In this document: piece after piece, positions 45,803 through 59,093 of the stretch
Layout: the number at the start of each line of letters is the position of its first letter
Numbering within the stretch: the first letter of the stretch is position 1
NCBI GenBank assembly: GCA_026260175.1
Contig: JAKCWW010000468.1
Location: forward strand, 1-64,000
Length of the DNA stretch: 64,000 nt
Direction of reading: 5' to 3'
DNA from: Reticulitermes lucifugus
Taxonomy: Eukaryota; Arthropoda; Insecta; Blattodea; Rhinotermitidae
Program-made: the position numbers and the translations under genes
Notes under the pieces: generated by a model
Told to the model about the DNA's origin: nothing
The model's input: the letters and a program-made list of their open reading frames with translations, nothing else
The model's database searches: none

Positions 45803-46956
45803 CCAGCAATATTTTTGCTATTATTTCCTGCTGAGAAATTTTGCTTCTAAATTATTTCTTTTGTCGGTAATATGTGACTTCTGACTTTCACTTATTTCCT
45901 TACTTAAATTGTAATGTAATTAAATTACTCAGGTAATCATATGCTGCAACTTTTTCACCAGTGAATGAATTTGAAGTATTGAAGGAAGAAGAATCTTTCT
46001 TAGTGGTAAAAGAAAAGTATAAGAACGGTGAGTGAAAGCAGCAGATTCTTGCATGTATGATTCATTGACTAAGTACTAGGACCATCATAAATTTCTATTA
46101 CTGAATATAAAAACTTCATTTTTGTATGTGAAGAATTGATCTCAGATATGAAAATACTACTCTTTGTGCTACTGCCCACCATTTATGTGAGTTAAATTTC
46201 CTTTCTGCAATGAAGACTACTTGTAACTGTAGCACACATTCACAGTCACCTGTACCCAGATGAGGGACATGTAAATTTTAAATAATGAAGATACAAGGTC
46301 ATTCACTATTGGACATGAAAACTGAATTGAAATGTCCAAGTGGTCACTGAGGAAAAATTGGTCAAAATCCTTCACACTCCTTGTAGCAGGTACTGGAGTT
46401 CACAAACCAATGACATACACAAGATTCCACTAGACATTTCTAAAATTGTTGTGTGATGTGATGGGAATAGACAGAATAATTGGACTGATTACCTGTGAGC
46501 ACACAAATAATTCTGAAAGGTATGTGAAGCAGATACTTCATGCTTTCTTCAGCGACTAGAAGATGAACACATGATGTATTCCACATCCTGTGGTCCAATG
46601 GATGAAATTTTGGATCTGTGGAATGCATGACATGTACCTATGTATGTATGTGTGCATGTTATGTGCGTCATTTACATCACACTTTCAGGTTGACATCTTA
46701 ATATTAGATGAAGAGTAGGACATTACCATTTCATTTTATTGAGTAAAAGATTTCAGTTATTGTCCAATAAATAGGCTACAGTACGTATGGACCACTTTGC
46801 AAGCGTAGATAAACAGATTGAAAAATTGCAACAATTTAACTTCATGGAAACTCAATGGAATAATGGTTTCTTTGGCACAGCCTTTTATTAACTGTGTTAA
46901 AATATACAATCAGTGACTTCTTTAAGCTTATTGTGTTAGGCCACCATCAGGTCTTT

Positions 46957-47186
46957 CATACACAGTGTGATTCAGCAGGAAAGATCAATATTTTGGGAGG
47001 TGATAGTATTGGTCATTGTGAGAAAAGAAGTTCATATGAACATGTGTCTAATTCTGAATGGTTACCAAGATAGAGCTGTTTGAATATGGCATGCGCTGTG
47101 CATGTTCATATGAACTTTTTTCTCACAATGACCGATATTGTCACGTCGCAAAATAGTAATGTTTCCTCCTGAATCACCTTGTATAC
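46957..47186. mobile_element. hairpin MITE with ~78-bp arms
   Basis: Left arm runs from tacacagtgtgattcagcag to gttcatatgaacatg; right arm is the inverse, ending ctgaatcaccttgtatac. The inner palindrome ttcatatgaa occurs in both arms. Loop about 55 bp. Confidence 0.85.
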
Positions 47187-47404
47187 ATCCTGAAGCAGTC
47201 AGTATTAACTAGCTACATGGAGCAGAGTCATTTTTGAGAAGCTGGCAGTTTCTCAGCTAGTCGAAAAATTCCCGACATTTTATGGTCTCTGAAGGTTTAT
47301 CATCATGGTCACAAGTGCCCACCACCTGCCCCTATCCTGGGCGCCAAAGGATCTGTTCCCATCTGAGGCTCTGTATTCCGTTTCATAATTTGTTAAGTTC
47401 TTGT

Positions 47405-47568
47405 GGTTAGGAGTTGTCAGCCCCTCACCCAACTCCCAAGTTGGAGGACCACTCCTTTCTGGCTGTCCACAACTGCTTATTCAATATATTTGCAACTATC
47501 CTCCATATCAAGAGACTGTTTCTGCCATCCACAACCAGAAGACACACCATGCTGTGGTGACAGGGACC
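47405..47568 (+). repeat. dispersed repeat D, copy 2
   Basis: Same order as 3886-4059: caactcccaagttggaggac, cttattcaatatatttgcaa, then ccatgctgtggtgacaggga. Confidence 0.7.
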
Positions 47569-48479
47569 ATTTAATTGGAGACATTGAGGTGTCAATTCTT
47601 TTACTGTTCTTATACAATATTTAGAGGTTTTCTGACATCTGTCAGTTAAATATTAACAAGTAAAGTTTGAGATTTCAGTCCTTCCGATTAAGTGGCATGT
47701 AATAAGTTGAATATCTGAGTATGTATGTATGTATGTGTGAAAGATGGCATGGAACTATAAGCCAAAAAATGTCATTTCCTGTATAGTTACAATGCAGTTA
47801 ATAAGAGGTTATGTCAATAGAAATATTATTTCACAGGTCACTTTCCTTGCCTGTCTGTGCATCTCTCATTGTGCAGTGAAAGGATAACCACTTCACAGCT
47901 TGTTATGAAGTTCTGCTGCTCCTGTTTCATGTTCTTTAATCCATCTTGCCATCACTGAACAATACTCACATCCAGAATTGCTTCACCATACACTTTGAGC
48001 AAACATTTGTGAATGCAAGGCAGCTTCTCGCCTTCGGCAAGTAGTAACTCAATCATTCCTCGTTGTTTTCAACCACAAACAGTCTCTTCCACTTTACAGT
48101 GAACTGTGTTGTTGCCACCTTTTGAATGGAATAGTTACAGATACGCGAAAGTGATTGAGTGTTCAAGGATTTGATTGATGTGGTTATTCTCATAAAGAAG
48201 GAATATAAGGAGATAAAAGTAGGAAGAATTTCTTTCTGGCTGTCCCATGTACATTTCAATTCTTTTCCTTTACTCCCACCTAGGATGCCTTACCTTAAGG
48301 AAATGTATGTACTGTTGCTTGGCGGGTTTTGTCCATACATTCTTAAAAGTTCTTGTGTTATTGGAACCTGTGATTTTCAACTTAAACATGTTTATTTTTA
48401 AAAAATGGACAATGTTGCAGAGTTCCTTCTGTTTCTCTCTGAAAGTAATATGAGCATTGCTGGAAATTTTGTGCCTTTC

Positions 48480-48605
48480 TGCAGTTTTTACAGAGATATG
48501 TAAAAGGATATTTAATTAAGTCTGACCTGAGTAATTAAGGTGATGATTTTACAGAGGTATGCAAAAGGATATTTAGTTAAGACTGGCCAGAGTAATACAG
48601 ACTGT
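48480..48605 (+). repeat. ~60-bp tandem duplication
   Basis: The block ttttacagag-tatg-aaaaggatattta-ttaag-ct occurs twice, about 60 bp apart, with several differences. Confidence 0.8.
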
Positions 48606-51174
48606 TTTAGAAGTATGCATTCTAAATTTAATTCCCGAGTAATTGCCTGCCTCTTTGAGCAACAGGTGTAACTTGTCACCTCACACAATTGAAATGTATT
48701 TTATTGTAGTTGCACAAGAAGGATCCAGAAATCTGTTACAGAGTAGACACCATTTTCTCAAAAATCACTGTCCAGAAATTATATAAATTCATCAAAATCT
48801 GTGTATCTAATACAAGGTGACATGATGTAGACAGCAGAGTTCAAGAGCATCGTGTACTTCATCATGGAGTGTACCCAAAACAGCAGTGAAACGGGACAGA
48901 AGTCACATTAATACAAGAGGGCATAATTTAACCAAACCCCATGGTATGACAATGCCCAATATAACTTGTACTATTTTGATATTTTTTGTGCAGTTCATTA
49001 AGCTTCTGTGTCAATCAGGTATGTGACTGAGACTTAGCATAATGGGCATGTTCATGTGCTGTGTGTCTGCAATTTGTAGAGGGTAGTAGACATAAATTTT
49101 ATTGCTCAGTGTAGTAGGCCATTTTAAAAGTTATTCATTAATATTGTCACTTTATATCTAAGATCATCTCACATGTCTAACGTGTGCCCATGAATTGAAC
49201 AAAATGTTGGTTGTTTTTATTGACATTTTTATTTCACATCAAAAATACTGTGTAAGTGTAGTTTTCCTTGAAGTGAACATAATTTCTCTTTACGTTAATG
49301 CCTCTTTGAACACTTCTGCTCAATATTGTTGTCATTATGCTTCTTGAATACAGTTTATTGTACTATGGGATTAATAATGCATTCCAAATGAAGATGATCT
49401 GTGAGTCATGCTAATTTATTGCTTCTTAGTAACAGTGGCTAAAAAAACAATAGATTCCTTCCATACTTCTATGGGTCTGCAACATTGTGGTTACTGTATT
49501 ATTTCTGCATATAAGTGAAGCATTCTTTAAGTGCTTGTTTGTGTCCATATACATTGTGCCCCTTTTTAATTACAATGGATTTATATTATATATATGATTG
49601 TGGTTGGATGATTACATTGCATGTGAGTGAGGAAAATTGTATCTTACTATCTTGAAATAGTGTTTGTTTTCTGGATAATAACATCATTAGAGACTGAACA
49701 TAGTTACAGATTACAGATCCTGTAGAACAGTATTAAATATAGTTGTGGGCGGTCATTCCTGTGTTTATTGTGATGATAGAAGTACACCACTGTGGAGCTC
49801 TGTTTTAATTTCAACATCGTGATGTGATGCAGTTCTCATGTCAGTTGAAGCATCCTCATGTAATGTAAAGAAGTGTGTAAATGTAATGTAATAACTATTT
49901 TTTCAGTTATTAATGCATGGTATGGCTACAATGGAATATTAGTTCCTTGCCAAGTTGTGAAGTGTTATCCTACACATAGGGAGCAAGAATGTTGATTTCC
50001 TTTCAAACAGTAAAATTATGTTGAATTATACAAGTTATGTTAAAATATAAAGGTTGTTATATTCAACAGAGTTAGTGCCAAGCATAAATGCTGTTTATAA
50101 AACATATGAGTTACAGCAGTCTTTGTTTTAACTGTTATTATTTTAGAAGTTTCCTGCCAGTTCGATAAGACTGGCAAACCAGAATGCTTGCATGAAGATT
50201 TGCAATTCTTTCATATTGCAGCTCTGCTTATGACTATAAACTAAAGCTTCCACAATATAAATATATATAAACTACCAGACTGGGTGGTTAATACAGTTTG
50301 AGGTCTTGTTTTTAAAAGGTTAACTGAGATTGTTAACATTTTGCTCCATGTCTTGTTACAGTACATTCTTAATGCTTTTCAGTGCTTTTGTTTATACACA
50401 TAAATTCTTTTAGACTGTGGATGTGAGTGTAATAAATCAGATGTGAATTTTACCAGAAGAAGAATTTGTAGTTTGTACAAGTACAATGTTTGTTGTTATT
50501 GTTCAAGGCAGTGGTTGTGCTGTATAGTCACAGTGGTGATGGTGGTGATGGCACTGGCTGTGACAACACTAATGTAATGATTTTCTCATTAGCAACATTG
50601 TTTACCACAGTGCAGGAAGTTGTTGAGTAAAATTTGTTCCATGTGTATGTATCATAAGTCTATTTTGCTTTATGCCTTTTTTTATGACCATATTTAATTG
50701 TATTCATATGTTGCTGAATTCTTGCATTTCTCATCATCAGTTTCCCAAACATCAAAGCTGATTGCTTACCACTCCCACTTTGTATTCGATGGGTCCCAAA
50801 TTTGATTCCAAGTGCTGAGATCAGACATCAAGGTGAGGTATGTATGGTTCTCCTTGATCACTCCAGACAAACGTTGGGATAGCAGTTTAAAATAGGTAAT
50901 TCCAACCTCCTTCCCAGTTTACTATTCACAATTACCCTGTATTTTACATTATAGCACATGGTTATTTAACCTGTAAGAATGTTGCAGTTTATGTCTAATA
51001 AACAGAATGGTGAGGTCACATAACAGCATGCTGTTGTGAGTAAATAGTTCTCTTTCTGAACACAACAATTTGCTGTGGCCAAAGTATTTTAATAGAACTA
51101 CAAGCAACATGCCAGAGTACACATCTATTTTACTTTAACAGTGTGGTAAATGAACTGTGCTCTGTCCCAGCTCA

Positions 51175-51395
51175 CAAGAGCTTGTCACTTGTCACGATCT
51201 TGACCCAGATGAATCTATTTTATGCTCGCCCATCCCATTTCTTAAAGATCTATTTTAATATTGTCTTACCTACACCTGTGTCTTCCAAGTGGTCTCCTTC
51301 TTTTCAGGTTTTCCATCTAAAACTGTGTGCATTTCTCTTTTCTTCCATACATGCCACATGTCCCATCTCAGCCCCCTTGATTTTGTCGCCCTAAT
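51175..51395 (+). repeat. dispersed repeat E, copy 2
   Basis: Matches 25925-26160 in order: cccagatgaatctattttat, ccatttcttaaagatctatt, ttttcaggttttcc, then catgccacatgtcccatctc. Confidence 0.6.
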
Positions 51396-51409
51396 AATAA
51401 CTGATGAGG

Positions 51410-52270
51410 AATACAATTAATGAAGCTTGTCATTATAGAGTTTCTTCTAGCCTCCTGTAACTTCCTCCTCCTTAGGCCTATATATCTTTCTCAACCTTCT
51501 ATTCTCGAACACCTTCAGCCTATGTTTGTCCCTCATTGTGAGGGACCAAGTTTCACACCCATATAAAACAACAGACAAGAGATTCTGAACTGTAATCTAG
51601 CTGGCATTCCCCATATTCAGGCTGCTCTTAATTTCTTCATACATGTTATTCTGATATGTTATTGTTCCCAAATATTTGAACTTTGCCACATTTCCAAATC
51701 ATTTATCACCCACCTCTATGTCGTGATTTTGTCATACATTCTGGTCACGAAACATAAATGTATACATAGTTTTTAAGCATTTTCTTCTAGACCAAGCTCC
51801 TTACTAGCAAGTAATGAAGCTTCTTCTCCCCTCCTTTCCTGTATAAAAATGTATGTTTTAACCCGGTAAATTAGCATCATCAGCATCCAATTTCAATCCT
51901 TCATGATTTTCTTGGACCTTCCTAATCGTATATTCTGAAGCAAAGTTGAAAGATAATGGCGCTAAAACATCTCTTTTCAGACCATTCTAAATGGGAAATG
52001 AATCAAACAAATGTTTACATATGTGAGCTTTGCTGTAGTTTTTGTTGAAACACATTGTACCAGTTTCTTGGGTGCACCAAACTCAATGAGAATATAAACA
52101 GAGCCTCTCTTTCAACCAGACTGTTGGCTGTCTTGAAATCTACAAATAGCCAATGTAGTGCCACATTGTATTCCAATTTTCTCAGGTATCTGATAAACCC
52201 AGAATGTCTGATCAGTCATTTATCTGTTATGTCAAAATCCACTTTGATGATTCACAATAATTTCACGTAA
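51410..52270 (-). pseudogene. RTE-type LINE reverse transcriptase remnant
   Basis: Minus frames give, in order, RYLRKLEYNVALHWLFVDFK, ILIEFGAPKKLV, TIRKVQENHEGLKLDADDAN and, at the 3' end, RDKHRLKVFENRRLRKIY. These match the RTE palm (LFVDFKKAYD, ILIEFG-P-KLV, YADDVNLL) and C-terminal (LREEHRLRVFENRVLRKI) blocks. Stops and gaps throughout. Confidence 0.82.
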
Positions 52271-52272
52271 AT

Positions 52273-52494
52273 ATGCAGTTAACCCACAGAGAAGAGTGTT
52301 GCAATATTGAAGGACAGAGAGAAGGGGCGAGAAGACGAGGAAGAAGATGTAAGCAGCTACTGGATGACCTTAAGGAAAAGAGAAGATATGGGAATTTGAA
52401 AGAGGAAGCTCTAGATCGCCTCCTGTGGAGAACTCACTGTGGAAGGGGCTATGGACATGTTGCAAGACAGAATATGCACCAATCAGCATCATGA
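52273..52494 (+). pseudogene. LINE 3'-end fragment, plus strand
   Basis: 73-codon frame with RRGRRCKQLLDDLKEKRRYG then LKEEALDRLLWRTHCGRGYG. Insect LINE ORF2 proteins commonly end GRRRKQLLDDLKE-R-Y--LKEEALDRTLWRTRFGRGYG. Opposite orientation to the RTE fragment beside it, so a separate insertion. Confidence 0.7.
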
Positions 52495-52688
52495 ACCCAT
52501 GTAGATTTGATAGCCTACAGGATTGGTTCTTTTACACACAAAACTACAATTTCTGTTAAAGAATGATCCAAAGAAGCCAAAATTATAACTTTTTTGATCG
52601 AAACAATTTGCATACATGTATCAGCCTCAAAATTTAATACGTGTATTTCTCATTCACAGAATCACAATTCTATTTTTGATAAAATATG

Positions 52689-52694
52689 TTTATT
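52689..52694 (-). terminator. candidate poly(A) signal for SLC41
   Basis: AATAAA on the minus strand about 118 nt past the stop codon. An ATTAAA variant lies nearer, at 52779-52784. Either could serve; there is no transcript evidence. Confidence 0.45.
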
Positions 52695-52811
52695 AGCTGG
52701 CTAATTTGCCAATGATTAAATTAACATTAAGCAGCTAATTGAAACTGTTCATAATTGTATATCCAAAATAAATGTGTATTTAATGGTGATGTTAACTTGC
52801 ATTCTGTCAGT

Positions 52812-52991
52812 TCACACTGACAGTTGTGTATTTCCAACCAAATAGAGGAACTCAAATGTAAGACCCAAAATCATGATGCCCAGTAAATCACCCAGTGCAG
52901 TCAAGTATGGGATTGTTGAGTTGTCAGGATCTACATTGCGCGACCAGAAGTAGTATGTTAGTATGTATGCCACATAGAGGAGAATGGAAAC
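52812..52991 (-). CDS. SLC41A: SLC41 terminal exon and stop
   Basis: 180 nt after ttgttgcag. Encodes [20 protein letters not shown] then [20 protein letters not shown] and stop TGA at 52812-52814. The second DN-S-PY-TALGD motif is intact. Confidence 0.95.
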   Translation of the reverse strand, partial: VSILLYVAYILTYYFWSRNVDPDNSTIPYLTALGDLLGIMILGLTFEFLYLVGNTQLSV

Positions 52992-55900
52992 CTGCAACAA
53001 GATCAAGAACTTACGCGTGTGCATTGCAGCCACATTTTCCATTCCACTTCCAGCAAATATTGTGTTTTATTACAATTCAAGAAAAGCAACACTACAATAA
53101 AACTTGCAGAAGAACGTTTTTATGGTTTTAAGGAAATGCTTTTCATGATGTAACAAATTTGATTTGTAATATCAAATTTCATACAGCACCTGACATCTGT
53201 TAACAAACTTTATAACATCTTGTTATCAGTAGTGCCTCAAGGTGTCATGAGGAACTTGTGAAATATTCACTCTGAGCAGGGCCTGTTTACAGTTAGGCTG
53301 CAGTGTGAATCACTATTGATATTTACTTCCTGTAATCGTGCTGTCGATTGAGGTTTTCTGTGGTGTTTCTCTCTTCAGACAAATTCTGGGATAGTGTCAT
53401 AAAAGTGATGATACCTAATTTTGCTGAAAGTCCCGATTGTAATGCCAGTCCAACAGAGGCTCCAGCTTGCACTATAATATTACTTTATAAATGTTTTGCA
53501 TTTTCCTTTATTATCTGTATTTAAACAAAAAAGCAGTAAGTTGATTGCCATCTGTATATACAACACCTAACAGTGTATAGATATTGTCAGCTTCCTCTTA
53601 AAACAAGTGGCTGCAGGAACTGAAGCATGAGGCAAAAATTATATACATGAGAAACTTAAAGAGTTCTTATCAGAGTGAGAGCATATATGGATAATAGCAA
53701 AAGCAACTTGTTATTCAGTTTAAAATCCTGTCCATGATCTACTGTTTTTATTCATATTAAATTAAATTGTTCATACAAAACTGAACGTGGTATTAGGCTG
53801 TTAGGAAAGCCGAGGAGGCATAAGGAGACGCACCTTAGCATTCAGAGGTACCACAGAGTGCCACTGGATGGCAAGCTGTTGTTACAGACCTCACATTTCA
53901 AGTACTATACAACGCTGCTAGATTGCAACATCCCTCACATTAGGCATTTCTGGTATCAAAAGCCTGTAATGGATGGCCAGGGGCGGCGCAGTCCATTGGA
54001 TGACGAAATTTTCTATCTTTCATGAAAATTTGATTTCTACGCTCAACATATTTTAAATTGTTAAGCCAAGCTGAAATTCAGTGTATATTTGTCATTTTTA
54101 AAGCTCATGATTTCTGCAAGTGGCGACCACAGGGTCTAGTCGCGCTGGACACCAAGAACCTAGCTGTGCCACTGCTTTCCTTACCTGGACAAAAGCAGCT
54201 GTGACATAGGAAAAGACAAAGAGCTTTGTAGGAGATGCGGTTCCTTCTTTGAAGTATTTGATAGTGTACACAAATACAATATGACCTGGTATAACCATCA
54301 ACATCAGCACCCTAGCAGTCACTGCATAATGTTCTGAAACAAATCAGAATAAAATGGATACAGTTTCACTTTCCCCCTCCCCTCTTTGCTGGCTTCAAAA
54401 AGTCAGTTGTTTTTCTTGCCCTGTCAGTAGTATGATAACAGATTTGTGACATCACTTTTTTATATTTGTGTACCAAATGCCATGCATTGTCATCAGTTTT
54501 ATTTCATTGAATAAGCTTATAAACTCCAGAAATGGAGTTTATATAAAATCATTCACAAGATGATAGAATTACAAATGTGACTGTCATGATTATGTAGACA
54601 CATGAATATCACAAATTTGGACTTCTAACAGTGTTGTTATAAAGAAATCTGCATTTAGGACATGCCAAGTGATATAAATTATCATGTGTCTTGTAGTTTC
54701 CAACAGAATTATGAACAACCCAAGCCATGATATCAATTGGATGGGCTGAACAGGTTACGGCCCTTCACGTGTGATATGTTTTTAAAGCAATTTTTGTATA
54801 TTTAATACTGCATTCTGTTACAATGTAGAATGAAAACCAAAATAAGATGATATTTCTTTGTAATGCAGTATTTATTAGAATTATTAATACATTTGAAATC
54901 TGATTTAACGCTTTTCAACATAAAGTACATTATCACAAAGGCACATTAAATTGAAATGTTTCTGTATCTGATAGGATGGTAACAAACGGTAACACTTTTT
55001 TCATTGTTTAGCACATAGTGTTAGTAACCAAACATTACCCTGGTACTTGTGTAAAAGTGATGCTTATTGTTATGTGAAATCATAAGATAATTTTACATAT
55101 GGGAATAATATAATTCAGAGTATATTTATGTGTTCACCTTTGTATACCTGATAAAATATTACAATTAAAGGAGTTAAATGTTTGTCAAAAAATAGTAGGA
55201 TATTTATCTGTTTTGTAACCAACATGACTGAAATTTGATCATAGATTCTTTAGGATTTGATTTGAATTTTACTCATCTCAGAAAACTGGGTTTGGACCTC
55301 CTTATTTTCTTGATTGTTTTGGCTGAATGTTCTTCTGTTTTACTTACGTTTTGAAAGGAAGGCATCCAATGGACTTATACAGATACGTGCAGCAGGAGGC
55401 AATGTTCCCAACTCATTATCTTTGTGTAGTTCAGTAGAGAGACGACTGGCTTGCACAGAGACTAGATTTCCACCCACACCATTGATGACTGGTTGATACA
55501 CAGCAATATCCTTATACTTAGCCATCAGGATGTCCAAGATCAGGCCAGCTAACCTGCAGCAAGGATGGAGCCCAAGCTTTAGCTGAACCAACTCCGAGCA
55601 TCATGTCAGCATCTTGTATTTCCAAGTTACCTAGAAAGTGAAGAGGTATTATTTAACAGATATTCTATACAATTCACTGTACTTGAAATATATGGCACAG
55701 GGATGGTAACATCATGGATAGTACATCCAATAAAGGTTCTTATGACGAGAATAATGCTTAATACATGTCACTAAACAGATAGCTACCACTTACACTATGG
55801 AAGAGTAGGACTTTGAAAATTGCCTGCATTGTGTTCCTAAAGATCTCTATGAATGCCAGATTTATGACACTTGAGCTTAAGAGTTTGAGAAAGAAATAAG

Positions 55901-58900
55901 GATAGATTTGTGCACTGTAAGATTGCTCCACTAACTGTCAGTTGAATGGCTAGTAAACCATCTTAACATGTGAGAGGTTCAGCTTAATTCTCAATCTGGA
56001 ATCATGCTGCATGTCTGAGGTTTTCTGTGATGTTTCTGTCTCTCCAGGAAAATTCTGGGAAAGTACTTTAACAGAGATCACAGTTAATTCTTCCCACACC
56101 CTTACGAGTTTATCACACAAAATAATACTCCCTGTCAACATTCCAGTTTCAAGAAAGGTGATTTTAATGAAAGAAAATAAGATGAGATGTAATGTAACAT
56201 AAAATAGTCTTATAATAATAAGGCATAATAAAATGAGATGACACACACATTGTTCTGTAGATAAGAAAACACTGAAACAAAGATATTGTGTCTATTAGAA
56301 GTAAAGAACTAATTGTTTCATGTTTGACCATGACTCATGATCACTAGGACTATAATTGTAAGAGTATGTCAAAATGTAATCGACACAAGTAATAAAATGT
56401 GTGAACACAACTCAGAATTGTCAACAAAATTCAGTTCTAGCTATTGCTTCAATGAAAAATTCTGGAGGCTTTGACATTTCAAATATTATATCATTGGATA
56501 AACATAAGCCAATAATAAACATAAGGATGTCCACAATATCACAAAGATTTATTTACCTACTTATTTAAACGGTTTGATACTGCAAGCCTGTGACAAAAAT
56601 TAAATTTAACTCTCGTCATGCCAAGTCATTATTTTGTTGCTGTGCTTGGGGCTGTGCTTGAATTTAGAATAATGTGGACAAAAACTTCTATTGCCCTCAA
56701 TTTTTGGGTTATAATTTTACAATGTCAGATGTGCATTAACATTACATATGTCTCTCTTAAAAAATGTACAAAATCAGAATGAAATTAAATGCTATTAGTG
56801 GAAAAATTTAACATCGTGGTTAAAATTTGAAATATTGGGTATTCAAGTTTGAAAGTAAAGATAGAAATATTATGTTAAAGTTACTCATCAATTGACATTC
56901 CTTTATTGCTGCAACAGCAATGTTTCTTTCCCTGTTACACACAAAAATTGACTATCCTGTGTGTGATAGTTGTGCAGAAAAAAGTTTTATGCTGCATCAT
57001 GCCATGCTATGCTATTTTACTTGTCAGATTGGCACACAACTTTGGAATGTTCGTTATAGTACCATCTAAACATAAAAAATCACACAAAATTTATCAGTAA
57101 ATGTTAAAATTACATTCTTTCCTAGTCATTTATAGTCAGACTCGTTTTAGATGGTAGTTCGAGGATGATTATGGGATGTGACATGCAAATATGTGATCAA
57201 AATAGGTCCACAAGAACAGAGTCAGGCCAAAAGGTTTAGATTACACAGAATGATGGGTTCAAATTTAAGTTAAGCAGAACAGGTCAAGATGTGCCTCCTT
57301 TGAAAAGTCTCAATCTAGCAAATACAATAAAGCATGCCAAACAGGAAAGTGGTTACTGACAAGGACTAAAAGGACAACAAAAACGTGTTCATAAAAGGAT
57401 AGTTCAAGTTGAACCTTATTTCAATTGGCTTTTTCTAACAAATCTTTCACAACATGTTCAAAGGGCTTGAAATAAAAATTCAAGAACTGGAAGGGTCAAA
57501 AAGAGAAATATTTCAAATGATGAATAGTTCAATTTGTGCTTTTCTTGAAAGGCCTCTGTTTGGCAATTATCAAGCTTTGTGATTATGTATGTATATTACA
57601 TTATTCTATCCGGTAATAGTTTTCATACAGGTAAAACCTCTGTGTCCAAAACTGTGCCACCTGAGGAGTAAAGATGTAAATGAAGTGACTGTCTGAAGGG
57701 AGAAAGGAGGAAACAAGATAAAGGAATGACAGAAAAGAGATAAAGGATGAAGATGTGAAAGATATGATTTCCCATTGAATTTCAATGGACATTTCCTCTA
57801 CCTGTTTATTAAGACTTTAACAACCTGAATTTATTTATGGATGGTATTGGAGTGTTAAATGAAAAATAAGTTTATATATAGCAGTAACATGATTAGTAAT
57901 ATTAAAATGAACATTTTAATGAAAAGAAGTATAAATAATTACATAATGCTTACTGCATTTATACTTGTTTTATATTTCTTTTTTTTTATTGGAACACATA
58001 AGGACATGTCCTTTACAACATGAAATATTTATGTTCATTTAGGTTTTTGTACTCACGTGCTAATTAGCATTGCTAGTATGACTGGAGTCCAACCAGCATA
58101 GAGGACGGATTGAGTGTATTTATTCTTCTTGGCAATGAAAACCCAGAATGGGATTGTCAGAATGTAGCACCCAATAATCATAGGCGGAATCCAGGAAAAG
58201 TTATCTGAAAATGAAATCAGCTCCTTTTATAAAACCAGTAAATCACTTGTGCTTCAAATGTGTCCTTTTGCAGTAATTTGTGAGTTCTTCCATGTACAAC
58301 GAAAACTTTGATAGTGCAAAAAGGTCCTCCAAAGTAAAGAAAGTAAAAAAAAAGCAAAAAAAACATTTCTAAAATTAAAACATAGCATGAATGGAGCTTT
58401 TACTGTCAGTGCTACTACAGTGTTACTCTCAGAAAGAAAGCATTCCAAATGTGTGAAATAAAACAGCAAAATTCCTTTAATCAGACGTCCAGTAATTCGG
58501 AAATTGTGATAATTTGACACTTGAGAAGGCCAGAAGATTTTCTTTTTTTTCCAGGATATATTCAATAAGAGATCATAGCATGGAAAAGAAGCCACTTCCC
58601 TATTCTAAGAAAGCCTTAAGACCTTTTGACTGATCAAAGTTACATAATTAAATATCATTTTAAAACTTTACCTTATGCACCAAAGACTTACAGTCATGTT
58701 TGTTTTCATTTCAGCATTAACTTGCATGTATCATTAAGGTACTGAGGTAAAATATGAGGAATGAAAGAAAAATTTTGAGTGTATCAGATTCTGAACTATA
58801 ATTTCTATTACCAATATTTATATTTTTAAAGATCTACAGACTCAAGTATTTAACAATACACTCTGATGCTTCTTACCTTTTGCAGCATACAACATAGAAG

Positions 58901-59055
58901 CAATCCATGACAGCAGAGCCAGTGATGTGATGTCACCTAAACTTGCAGCAATAGGAGTTGCAACATTATCAGGATTGATATTAAAGCAGCGAGAAACAAT
59001 TACAACTATTGCTGTAATAATACCTGCAGAAGCAGAGGAGACAAAATACTGTCAA

Positions 59056-59093
<38 letters not shown>

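Larger units (their letters stand above)
46028..52680. other. intergenic DNA between convergent genes
   Basis: Contains a hairpin MITE, repeat D copy 2, a ~60-bp tandem duplication, repeat E copy 2 and LINE debris. 48610-51170 (2.5 kb) shows nothing I recognise. Confidence 0.6.

Noticed and set aside
55554-55591. SLC41 start Met in the exon at 55348 (frame beginning [13 protein letters not shown])
   Set aside because: A clean acceptor (ttgctgcag) follows these codons, and the phase joins the upstream exon at 58057 to give the conserved LAGLILD sequence.
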